Assembly (NCBI RefSeq): GCF_024448955.1
Contig: NZ_JAMOIH010000002.1
Coordinates: 186,001 to 250,000 of the forward strand
Source of the DNA: Stutzerimonas stutzeri
GTDB taxonomy: Bacteria; Pseudomonadota; Gammaproteobacteria; Pseudomonadales; Pseudomonadaceae
Length of the DNA stretch: 64,000 bases
Direction: 5' to 3'
The position numbers and the translations under genes are program-made. Under the pieces are notes generated by a model that saw only the letters and a list, made by a program, of their open reading frames with translations, was not told the origin of the DNA and did not search any database. This document shows, piece by piece, positions 48,909-56,757 of the stretch. Position 1 is the first letter of the stretch. Every line of letters starts with the position of its first letter.

Positions 48909-49598
48909 ATGACCGCGGCTTTTTTCGTCACCGGTACCGATACCGAAGTCGGCAAGACCACCATCGCCGCCGGGCTGCTGCATGCGGCGCGGCTGGCGGG
49001 GCTCAGCACGGCTGCGGCAAAGCCAGTGGCGTCGGGGTGCGAGATGTCCGCTGACGGATTGCGCAACAGCGACGCGCTGGCGTTGCTCGGCGAATGCACG
49101 CTGCCGCTGCGCTACGAAGAGGTCAATCCGTTCGCCTTCGAGCCGGCCATTGCGCCGCATCTGGCCGCGCGCGAAGCCGCTGTCGAGTTAAGCGTGGCGG
49201 CGCTCGCGGAGCCGGTTCGGCAGATATTGGCGTTGCAGGCACAGTTCTCGCTGGTGGAAGGCGCCGGTGGTTGGCGCGTGCCGCTGGCCGGTCGCGAAAG
49301 TCTGTCCGATCTTGCTGTGCAGCTGGCGTTGCCAGTGATTCTGGTCGTCGGGGTTCGCCTGGGCTGCATCAACCACGCCCTGCTTACGGCCGAGGCCATC
49401 GAGCGCGACGGGCTACGGTTGGCGGGCTGGGTTGCCAACATCGTCGATCCGGCAACGTCGCGGCTGAAGGAAAACCTCGCCACGCTGACCGAGCGGCTGC
49501 CAGCGCCTTGCCTTGGGCGGGTGCCGCACCTATCCGAGGCATGCCCCGCCGAGGTTGCGCGCTATCTGGATATCGGGCCGCTCATCCCGGCTTGTTGA
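48909..49598 (+). CDS. bioD: Dethiobiotin synthetase BioD
   Basis: A 229-residue ATP-dependent carboxylase closing the ureido ring of dethiobiotin. The P-loop is FVTGTDTEVGKTTIAAGLL; AAKPVASGCE, NPFAFEPAIAPHLAAR, VEGAGGWRVPL and LPVILVVGVRLGCINHALLT match the family. It starts one base after the bioC stop and completes the bio operon. It carries the usual acidic substrate residues, so activity is expected. Confidence 0.96.
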   Translation: MTAAFFVTGTDTEVGKTTIAAGLLHAARLAGLSTAAAKPVASGCEMSADGLRNSDALALLGECTLPLRYEEVNPFAFEPAIAPHLAAREAAVELSVAALAEPVRQILALQAQFSLVEGAGGWRVPLAGRESLSDLAVQLALPVILVVGVRLGCINHALLTAEAIERDGLRLAGWVANIVDPATSRLKENLATLTERLPAPCLGRVPHLSEACPAEVARYLDIGPLIPAC

Positions 49599-49688
49599 TA
49601 CTTCAGGTCCGCTTATAACGATGCGTTACTGGCGGCTGAGCTTCAGCTCTGCTTCAATGATGGCGAATTGACTACCTGGACGTCGCAC

Positions 49689-49943
49689 ATGCAGATCTCC
49701 AATCTCCTCTCTTCCGGTCTGGCCGCTTTCCAGGCCGGCCAGCAGCGCGTCGATGATGCCGGCGCTGCGATCGCCGCCGATACGTTGCCGGTTGCGGAAA
49801 ACTCTCAAGCAGTCGCCGATACCGTCGAGCTGACCGAGCAGCTGATCCAGATGAAGGTCGGCGAGCACGCGGCGAAAGCCGGCTCACGAATGTTGCAGAG
49901 CGCTGATGAAGTGCTTGGCACTTTAATCAATACCAAAGCCTGA
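49689..49943 (+). CDS. Small protein resembling flagellar rod/hook terminal helices
   Basis: An 84-residue protein in the position of the small unknown gene between bioD and acyl-CoA dehydrogenase in P. aeruginosa. The N-terminal SSGLAAFQAGQQRVDDAGAA recalls the first helix of FlgC/FlgG-type axial proteins. The C-terminal ELTEQLIQMKVGEHAAKAGS then MLQSADEVLGTLIN closely resembles the last helix of flagellar rod and hook proteins (EELVNMI...YxAN...ADEMLGTL). The central domains are absent. The ATG at 49689 gives this compact form. The resemblance is by eye and the function is unknown. Confidence 0.7.
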   Translation: MQISNLLSSGLAAFQAGQQRVDDAGAAIAADTLPVAENSQAVADTVELTEQLIQMKVGEHAAKAGSRMLQSADEVLGTLINTKA

Positions 49944-50269
49944 CTCCCTCCGGCCGGTCTGTCCGAAATCCTTCCTTCCTCGGTTGTTGCTGTTTCGCTG
50001 CGAGCCGCGTTGCTGCGCGGTATGGCGTTTCTTGTCGCTTGTTCGAAACTGCGTAAGCAGCGAAACAGTCCCCTACGACATCTCTTTTCTAGACTCTTAT
50101 TAAGCAAGGCGCTCCGACCAATGGCGTCCTGGCCCCTGCTTGACATCGCGCAGGGCGAAACGTATGTTTCAAACGCCTGTTTGACCTGCCATGCTGGCGG
50201 TCACGATCCAAATCCAAGAGTGGCCGGTCGGTCACCTGAATCAAAGAGCCCACCGCTGAGGTTTACGCT
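49944..50269. other. Intergenic stretch upstream of acyl-CoA dehydrogenase (326 bp)
   Basis: No gene was recognised. It must contain the promoter of the dehydrogenase at 50270. A GAAAC half-site occurs near 50061 (GCGAAACAGT), but no full inverted GAAAC/GTTTC operator was found. GAGG precedes the downstream ATG. Confidence 0.5.
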
Positions 50270-52075
50270 ATGCCTGATTACAAGGCCCCCTTGCGCGATA
50301 TCCGTTTCGTACGTGACGAACTGCTCGGCTACGAAGCGCACTATCAGAGCCTTCCGGGTTGTGAAGACGCCACCCCGGACATGGTCAACGCCATTCTCGA
50401 CGAAGGCGCCAAGTTCTGTGAGCAGGTCATCGCCCCGCTGAACCGCGTCGGTGACCTCGAAGGCTGTACCTGGAGCGAGTCCGGCGTGAAGACGCCGACC
50501 GGCTTCAAAGAGGCCTACCAGCAGTTCGTCGAAGGCGGCTGGCCGAGCCTGGCCCATGACGTCGAACACGGCGGTCAGGGCTTGCCGGAATCGCTGGGCA
50601 TGGCCATCAGCGAGATGGTCGGTGAAGCCAACTGGTCCTGGGGTATGTACCCCGGCCTGTCCCACGGCGCGATGAACACCCTGCACGCGCACGGCACGCC
50701 CGAGCAGCAGGCAACCTATCTGACCAAGCTGGTATCCGGCGAGTGGACCGGCACCATGTGCCTGACCGAGCCGCATTGCGGTACCGACCTGGGCATGCTG
50801 CGCACCAAGGCCGAGCCTCAGGCCGACGGCAGCTACAAGGTCAGCGGCACCAAGATATTCATCTCCGCTGGCGAACACGACATGGCCGACAACATCGTCC
50901 ATATCGTCCTGGCCCGCCTGCCCGATGCGCCGCAAGGCACCAAGGGCATCTCGCTGTTCATCGTGCCCAAGTTCTTGCCGAACGCCGAAGGCGGTGTCGG
51001 TGAGCGTAACGGCGTGTCCTGCGGCTCGTTGGAGCACAAGATGGGCATCCACGGCAACGCCACCTGCGTGATGAACTTCGACAGCGCTACCGGCTTCCTG
51101 ATCGGCCCGCCGAACAAGGGCCTGAACTGCATGTTCACGTTCATGAACACTGCGCGTCTGGGCACCGCTCTGCAGGGCCTGGCCCATGCCGAGATCGGCT
51201 TCCAGGGTGGCATCAAGTACGCTCGCGAGCGTCTGCAGATGCGTTCGCTGACCGGCCCGAAAGCGCCCGAGAAGGCCGCTGACCCGATCATCGTGCATCC
51301 GGACGTGCGCCGCATGCTGCTGACCATGAAGGCCTTCGCTGAAGGCAACCGCGCGATGCTCTATTTCGCTGCCAAGCAGGTCGACATCACTCAGCGCAGC
51401 CAGGACGAAGAGCAACGCAAGGCCGCCGACGCCATGCTCGCGTTCCTCACCCCGATCGCCAAGGCGTTCATGACCGAAGTGGGCTTCGAAGCCGCCAACC
51501 ACGGCGTGCAGATTTACGGTGGCCACGGTTTCATCGCCGAGTGGGGCATGGAGCAGAACGTGCGCGACAGCCGTATCTCCTGCCTGTACGAAGGCACCAC
51601 TGGCATCCAGGCGCTCGACCTGCTGGGCCGCAAGGTGCTGATGACCCAGGGCGAAGCGCTGAAGGGCTTCACCAAGGTGGTGCACAAGTTCTGCCAGGCC
51701 AACGAAGGCAACGAGTCGATCAAGCAGTTCGTCGAGCCGCTGGCCAAGCTGAACAAGGAGTGGGGCGATCTGACCATGAAGGTCGGCATGGCTGCGATGA
51801 AGAACCGCGAGGAAGTCGGTGCCGCCTCGGTGGACTACCTGATGTACTGCGGTTACGCCTGCCTGGCCTACTTCTGGGCCGACATGGCGCGATTGGCGTC
51901 CGAGAAGATCGCAGCCGGCGAAGACAGCGATGGCTTCTACACCGCCAAGGTGCAGACCGCGCGCTTCTACTTCCAGCGCATCCTGCCGCGCACTCGCACC
52001 CACATCGAAACCATGCTGTCCGGCGCTGACAACCTGATGGATATGGACGAGGCTCACTTCGAGCTGGCGTACTAA
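50270..52075 (+). CDS. Acyl-CoA dehydrogenase (601 residues)
   Basis: A long-form FadE5-like acyl-CoA dehydrogenase. It has [74 protein letters not shown] and [16 protein letters not shown] with the likely catalytic Glu in EGT, and the C-terminal extension of this subfamily. In P. aeruginosa the homologous gene follows the bio cluster, and homologues of this group act on medium- and long-chain acyl-CoAs. It is a close paralogue of the gene at 53822. A strong terminator follows. Confidence 0.95.
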   Translation: MPDYKAPLRDIRFVRDELLGYEAHYQSLPGCEDATPDMVNAILDEGAKFCEQVIAPLNRVGDLEGCTWSESGVKTPTGFKEAYQQFVEGGWPSLAHDVEHGGQGLPESLGMAISEMVGEANWSWGMYPGLSHGAMNTLHAHGTPEQQATYLTKLVSGEWTGTMCLTEPHCGTDLGMLRTKAEPQADGSYKVSGTKIFISAGEHDMADNIVHIVLARLPDAPQGTKGISLFIVPKFLPNAEGGVGERNGVSCGSLEHKMGIHGNATCVMNFDSATGFLIGPPNKGLNCMFTFMNTARLGTALQGLAHAEIGFQGGIKYARERLQMRSLTGPKAPEKAADPIIVHPDVRRMLLTMKAFAEGNRAMLYFAAKQVDITQRSQDEEQRKAADAMLAFLTPIAKAFMTEVGFEAANHGVQIYGGHGFIAEWGMEQNVRDSRISCLYEGTTGIQALDLLGRKVLMTQGEALKGFTKVVHKFCQANEGNESIKQFVEPLAKLNKEWGDLTMKVGMAAMKNREEVGAASVDYLMYCGYACLAYFWADMARLASEKIAAGEDSDGFYTAKVQTARFYFQRILPRTRTHIETMLSGADNLMDMDEAHFELAY

Positions 52076-52128
52076 GGTTGTGCTGAGCTGAGATCCGTTG
52101 CCTTGGCAATGGATTCGGACTGATGACG

Positions 52129-52157
52129 AACCCCGCTAATTGCGGGGTTTCGTTTTT
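52129..52157 (+). terminator. Rho-independent terminator
   Basis: AACCCCGC and GCGGGGTT form a perfect 8-bp stem around TAATT, followed by TCGTTTTT, 53 bases after the acyl-CoA dehydrogenase stop. Confidence 0.85.
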
Positions 52158-52360
52158 ATAAAGCAGTCGTTATGAAAGCTTGCCGTGGAGCGATCGGAGG
52201 CACCGATAGCCGCGTGACTCGCTACTGTCGTTACTTGAAATCACTGCTTCGCCAGTGGCCTGTTCATTCCGGGAAAAGGTACTCACGCTTGATCTGGGGT
52301 GATCGCCTGATCGAGTGATGGCACAATGCCCAGTTCTCGCGACCACCTGCCGGAGCCGTC

Positions 52361-53665
52361 GTGCCTCGCCTGAATGCAGCACGTCTTTTCAGCCATCTGT
52401 ATGCACCGCTGGCCTTGCTATGTGGTTCGCTGATCGCTGCGCGGCAGACGAATCTCAACGAGTTCTTCACATCGCTGTTCAACGTCCTGCCGACTGTCCT
52501 GCTATTGCTCGGTGGCGCGTTCTGTATCGCCTATGCTCGGCTTCGCGAGAGCTTGCTGTTGCTGGTGCTCTATCTCGTCTATTTTTTGCTGGATACCCAG
52601 GTCGATCATTACCGGCTTACAGGTGAGTTGTTGCCGGAAGCCGCATTGACGTTTCATCTCTGCAGCCTACTGTCGCCCGCGCTTTACGGGCTCTACGCGC
52701 TGTGGCGGGAACGTGCTCATCTGCTTCAAGACGGCCTGGCGCGCCTCGCTGTGCTGTTTGCCGTGTCGGTATTAGCGCTGGCCTTGGCGCGGCGGTTCCC
52801 GGAGGCCACGCTCGACTGGCTGGTAGAGATTCGTTGGCCCGTCCTGCAGACGGACTGGTTGCCACTGATCCAGCTGGCCTATCCGATTTTTCTGGTGGCG
52901 CTGACTGGCTTGCTGGTGCAATACCTGCGGCGTCCGCGCCCGGTGCATGCGGCTCAGTTCGTCGCGCTGATCGGGTTGTTGCTGATGCTGCCGCAGGTGT
53001 TCAGTCGGCCGGGCACGCTCAATGTCATGAGCAGCCTGCTGATGTTGATGCTGGTCGTTGCGATCGCGCAGGAGGCCTACCAGATGGCGTTTCGTGATGA
53101 GCTGACCGGCCTTCCTGGGCGTCGGGCGCTTAACGAACGGCTACAGCGGCTAGGGCGCAATTACGTCATAGCCATGGCCGATGTGGATCGCTTCAAGGCG
53201 TTCAACGATACCCATGGCCATGATGTCGGCGACCAGGTGCTGCGATTGGTTGCGAGCCGGTTGCGCAAGGTGGGTGGCGGCGGGCGCGCCTATCGTTACG
53301 GCGGCGAAGAGTTCGCGCTGGTGTTTCCGGGCCGCGATCTGGAGCACTGTCTAGTGCATCTGGAGGCCGTCCGGCAGGCGGTCGAGGACTATCCGTTGCA
53401 GCTACGCGACACGTCGAATCGTCCAAAGGATACGGAGCGAGGGCGGCAGCGTCGTGGTGTCAATTCGGCGACGACGGTCTCGGTGACCGTCAGCATTGGC
53501 GTGGCCGAGCGGCTGATCACGCAGCGCAGTCCGGAGGACGTCATCAAAAGCGCTGATCAGGCGCTTTATAGCGCCAAGAGTGCAGGGCGCAACTGCATTC
53601 GCTCGCATGGCGAGAATCGGCGTGGTGCGGTGCGAACGGCAAGGCGTTCGGCCGCTGATAGCTAA
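52361..53665 (+). CDS. Membrane diguanylate cyclase (GGDEF)
   Basis: A 434-residue protein with about seven hydrophobic segments (residues 12-235) and a cytoplasmic GGDEF domain (about 243-410). The active site is GGEEF at 314-318 in YRYGGEEFALVF, and the substrate region MADVDRFKAFNDTHGHDVGD is intact, so synthesis of cyclic di-GMP is expected. The RxxD inhibitory site normally five residues upstream is absent (GGGGRAYR), suggesting no product inhibition. The start is a GTG at 52361 with GGAG 5 bases upstream. It is inserted between two paralogous acyl-CoA dehydrogenase genes. The basic C-terminal tail is probably disordered. Confidence 0.92.
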   Translation: MPRLNAARLFSHLYAPLALLCGSLIAARQTNLNEFFTSLFNVLPTVLLLLGGAFCIAYARLRESLLLLVLYLVYFLLDTQVDHYRLTGELLPEAALTFHLCSLLSPALYGLYALWRERAHLLQDGLARLAVLFAVSVLALALARRFPEATLDWLVEIRWPVLQTDWLPLIQLAYPIFLVALTGLLVQYLRRPRPVHAAQFVALIGLLLMLPQVFSRPGTLNVMSSLLMLMLVVAIAQEAYQMAFRDELTGLPGRRALNERLQRLGRNYVIAMADVDRFKAFNDTHGHDVGDQVLRLVASRLRKVGGGGRAYRYGGEEFALVFPGRDLEHCLVHLEAVRQAVEDYPLQLRDTSNRPKDTERGRQRRGVNSATTVSVTVSIGVAERLITQRSPEDVIKSADQALYSAKSAGRNCIRSHGENRRGAVRTARRSAADS

Positions 53666-53821
53666 CGGCCGTGGCGACGCATTCACGCCACGTCGATGAC
53701 GCCAGCATGAGAACCGATCAGTCACTTTAAGACGCTTCGGGCGCTGATTGGTCTTCAGTTAGACTCGCAAAACTCCTGCGGCCAACCGGCCCGGCGTCAT
53801 GTTTTCTGCGAGGTCTCTCCC

Positions 53822-55600
53822 ATGGCTGATTACAAAGCACCGTTGCGCGATATGCGATTCGTCCTGAATGAAGTCTTCGATGCCCCGAAGCTCTGGCAGA
53901 CGTTGCCAGCGCTGGCTGAGGTCGTGGACGCGGAAACCGCCGATGCCATTCTGGAGGAGGCGGGAAAGATTACTGCCAACACCGTTGCCCCGCTCAACCG
54001 CAGCGGCGACGAAGAAGGTTGCCACTGGACCGATGGCGCAGTCACCACACCGGCCGGTTATCCGGAAGCCTATCGCCTGTATGCCGAGGGTGGTTGGGTC
54101 GGCGTCGGTGGCGACCCGGCCTACGGCGGTATGGGCATGCCCAAGGCGATTTCGGCTCAGGTCGAGGAAATGATGAACTCCGCCAGCCTTGCGTTCGGTC
54201 TCTATCCGATGCTGACCTCTGGCGCCTGCCTGTCGATCTACGCCCACGCCAGCGAAGAGTTGAAGCAGAAATATCTGCCAAACATGTACAGCGGTGTCTG
54301 GGCCGGCTCGATGTGCTTGACAGAGCCGCATGCCGGTACGGATCTAGGCATCATCCGCACCAAGGCCGAGCCGCAGGCTGATGGCAGCTACAAGGTCAGC
54401 GGTACCAAGATTTTCATCACCGGTGGCGAGCACGACCTGACCGAGAACATCATTCATCTGGTATTGGCCAAGCTGCCGGACGCGCCGGCCGGCTCGCGTG
54501 GTATCTCGCTGTTTCTCGTCCCCAAGGTCATGGTCAACAAAGATGGCGGTCTGGGTGAGCGTAACAGCCTGAGCTGCGGCTCGATTGAGCACAAGATGGG
54601 CATCCAGGCCTCAGCCACCTGCGTGATGAACTTCGACGGTGCGACCGGCTGGATGGTCGGTGAGCCGAACAAGGGCCTGGCGGCGATGTTCACCATGATG
54701 AATTACGAGCGCCTGGGCGTCGGCATCCAGGGTTTGGCGACCGGCGAACGTTCCTACCAGAGCGCCATCGAATACGCGCGCGAGCGTGTGCAGAGCCGCG
54801 CCCCGACCGGTCCTGTCGCGCAGGACAAAGTAGCCGATCCGATCATCGTGCACCCGGACGTTCGGCGCATGCTGCTGACCATGAAAGCGCTGAACGAGGG
54901 CGGCCGCGCATTCTCCAGCTACGTCGCGCTGCAACTGGATATCGCCAAGTTCAGCGAAGACACCGAGGCCCGGCAGCACGCCGAAGCGCAGGTGGCGCTG
55001 CTGACACCAGTAGCCAAAGCCTTCCTCACCGACATGGGGCTGGAAACCACCGTTCACGGCCAGCAGATCTTCGGTGGCCACGGCTTTATCCGCGAGTGGG
55101 GCCAGGAGCAGCTGGTGCGCGACTGTCGCATTACCCAGATCTACGAGGGCACCAACGGCATTCAGGCGCTGGATCTGCTGGGGCGCAAGGTTGTGGGCAG
55201 CGGCGGTGAGCTCTACAACGCTTTTGCAGAAGAGATTCGAAGCTACTGCTCTACCACGAGCGCCGAGTTGGACGAATTCGTCGCGCCGCTCAAGGCAGCG
55301 CTGGACAATCTCGATGAGCTCACTGCGTTCGTCCTCGATAGCGCCAAGCGCAACCCTAATGAAATAGGTGCCGCCTCGGTCGAATATCTGCATGTGTTCG
55401 GCTACACCGCGTACGCCTATATGTGGGCTCGCATGGCGGGTGCAGCATTAGGCAAGGAAGGTCTGGACGATTTCTATGCCAGCAAGCTTGGCACGGCACG
55501 TTTCTTCTTCGCGCGCCTGCTGCCCCGTATTCATTCGTTGAGCGCATCGGTCCGGGCGGGCAGCGACTCGCTCTATCTGCTCGACGCAGCACAGTTCTGA
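53822..55600 (+). CDS. Acyl-CoA dehydrogenase (592 residues)
   Basis: Paralogue of the dehydrogenase at 50270, with near-identical motif blocks: [76 protein letters not shown] and [16 protein letters not shown] (Glu of EGT as base). It shares the [17 protein letters not shown] opening with its paralogue ([17 protein letters not shown]). The two presumably differ in chain length. The Rsm-type sRNA gene follows downstream. Confidence 0.95.
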   Translation: MADYKAPLRDMRFVLNEVFDAPKLWQTLPALAEVVDAETADAILEEAGKITANTVAPLNRSGDEEGCHWTDGAVTTPAGYPEAYRLYAEGGWVGVGGDPAYGGMGMPKAISAQVEEMMNSASLAFGLYPMLTSGACLSIYAHASEELKQKYLPNMYSGVWAGSMCLTEPHAGTDLGIIRTKAEPQADGSYKVSGTKIFITGGEHDLTENIIHLVLAKLPDAPAGSRGISLFLVPKVMVNKDGGLGERNSLSCGSIEHKMGIQASATCVMNFDGATGWMVGEPNKGLAAMFTMMNYERLGVGIQGLATGERSYQSAIEYARERVQSRAPTGPVAQDKVADPIIVHPDVRRMLLTMKALNEGGRAFSSYVALQLDIAKFSEDTEARQHAEAQVALLTPVAKAFLTDMGLETTVHGQQIFGGHGFIREWGQEQLVRDCRITQIYEGTNGIQALDLLGRKVVGSGGELYNAFAEEIRSYCSTTSAELDEFVAPLKAALDNLDELTAFVLDSAKRNPNEIGAASVEYLHVFGYTAYAYMWARMAGAALGKEGLDDFYASKLGTARFFFARLLPRIHSLSASVRAGSDSLYLLDAAQF

Positions 55601-55727
55601 ACGCTTAACCGGTAAAGGCACAATGAAATTAATTAGCCAGCTCTGGGAACAAGGCGCCACTACGCCAGTCATAGTTCCGCATCGTTTGTAGTCAATGGCT
55701 TACAGAATGACCTAGGGAAGGGTTTTC

Positions 55728-55745
55728 TGTAAGCCTTTGCTTACA
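55728..55745 (+). promoter_or_regulatory. GacA box upstream of the sRNA
   Basis: TGTAAG-CCTTTG-CTTACA is a perfect match to the TGTAAG-N6-CTTACA upstream activating sequence bound by GacA at rsm promoters. An extra GGCTTACAGAA at 55697-55707 can pair with TTCTGTAAGCC (55725-55735) and provides another half-site. The distance to the predicted transcript start (about 65 bases) is as in known rsm genes. Confidence 0.85.
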
Positions 55746-55801
55746 AATCGCGGTGCAGATGGCTACTACAGGTTTATTCGGCTGAACGGTAGTCTTTTGC
55801 G

Positions 55802-55931
55802 CTATGGACGCCGCGTAGGGAAGCGCCCAGAAAAATACGGAAGCGTAGCGGAACGACGCCAGGAAGGCGCAAGTCACGGATGTCAGGATTCAGTCTGCAA
55901 AGGCCCCGCTTCGGCGGGGTTTCTTTTTTTT
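55802..55931 (+). ncRNA. RsmX/RsmY/RsmZ-family regulatory sRNA
   Basis: A non-coding transcript of about 130 nucleotides is predicted between the GacA box and a strong terminator. It contains seven GGA motifs (at about 55805, 55819, 55839, 55850, 55862, 55878 and 55886). Several are displayed in small hairpins, for example GCGCCAGGAAGGCGC-like and TACGGAAGCGTA. These bind the CsrA-family regulators RsmA/RsmE and titrate them away from target mRNAs under GacS/GacA control. The start near 55802 is set from TAGTCT at 55790-55795 as -10. Which of the paralogous rsm genes it is cannot be decided from the sequence. Confidence 0.82.
55902..55931 (+). terminator. Terminator of the Rsm-type sRNA
   Basis: CCCCGC-TTCG-GCGGGG, a perfect 6-bp stem with a UUCG tetraloop, is followed by TTTCTTTTTTTT. 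Confidence 0.92.
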
Positions 55932-56011
55932 GGCGAAGCCTTTCGCAAAGATTGGCAAGGAGTATCGCCCGAGCACCGCTGCGTGACGCTCAGGCATTAA
56001 TGCTTGAAATC

Positions 56012-56659
56012 TCAAAGTGGCATGCAGACGCCGGTGCTACCCAGCCCACAGTAACCGCCCGGATTCTTCGCGAGATATTGCTGGTGATAAGCCTCGGCGT
56101 AATAGAACGCGGGGGCTTCAGCAATCTCCGTGGTGATGCCGCCAAGCCCATGCCTGGTCAGCTCTGCCTGGAAACGCTCCTCGCTGGCACGCGCTTCGTT
56201 CAGTTGGGCTCCGTCGAAGCAGTAGATCGCCGAGCGATACTGAGTACCGATGTCGTTGCCCTGCCGCATGCCTTGGGTCGGGTTGTGCGCCTCCCAGAAT
56301 AGCTTGAGCAGTTCGCGGTAACTGATTTGCTGCGGGTTGAAAACGACCAGCACGGCCTCGGTGTGCCCGGTGAGACCGGAGCAAACTTCCTCGTACGTAG
56401 GGTTTGGAGTCTGACCTCCTGAATAACCCACCGCGGTGCTCCAGACGCCCGGTTGCTCCCAGAACCCCCGCTCCGCCCCCCAGAAGCAGCCCATGGCGAA
56501 CAATGCCTGCTGCAAGTGAGCCGGGAAGGGTGGCTGTAGCGGGTTGCCGTTGACGAAGTGCGCCTCGGGCACCGGAACCGCGGTGGCGCGTCCGGGTAGC
56601 GCCTGTTCGGCATCGGGTAGCGCCTGTTTGTGAACGAGAATTTGTGAGCGCAGAGTCAT
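56012..56659 (-). CDS. msrA: Peptide methionine sulfoxide reductase MsrA
   Basis: A 215-residue enzyme reducing the S-epimer of methionine sulfoxide in proteins. The catalytic motif is [56 protein letters not shown] and [13 protein letters not shown] are standard, and the recycling cysteines lie in [11 protein letters not shown] at the C-terminus. The ATG at 56659 gives the common N-terminal extension ([21 protein letters not shown]) seen in Pseudomonas and E. coli MsrA. It is convergent with the sRNA gene. Confidence 0.96.
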   Translation of the reverse strand: MTLRSQILVHKQALPDAEQALPGRATAVPVPEAHFVNGNPLQPPFPAHLQQALFAMGCFWGAERGFWEQPGVWSTAVGYSGGQTPNPTYEEVCSGLTGHTEAVLVVFNPQQISYRELLKLFWEAHNPTQGMRQGNDIGTQYRSAIYCFDGAQLNEARASEERFQAELTRHGLGGITTEIAEAPAFYYAEAYHQQYLAKNPGGYCGLGSTGVCMPL

Positions 56660-56757
56660 GATGATCCTCGAGCCTGGAGTAGGGAACTGCTGGGAGCCTA
56701 GGCTATCAAGCGGACAATACCAAAACGCTGCCACCAGTCTGCGCGCTGACGAAAGGC

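Noticed and set aside
50050..50080. PsrA-type fatty-acid operator upstream of the acyl-CoA dehydrogenase
   Set aside because: Only a single GAAAC half-site is visible; no partner GTTTC at suitable spacing.
55680..55800. Possible tRNA or attC site from the paired GGCTTACA/TGTAAGCC sequences
   Set aside because: No cloverleaf, no T-loop GTTCGANTC and no integron context. The GacA box plus GGA motifs explain the symmetry better.
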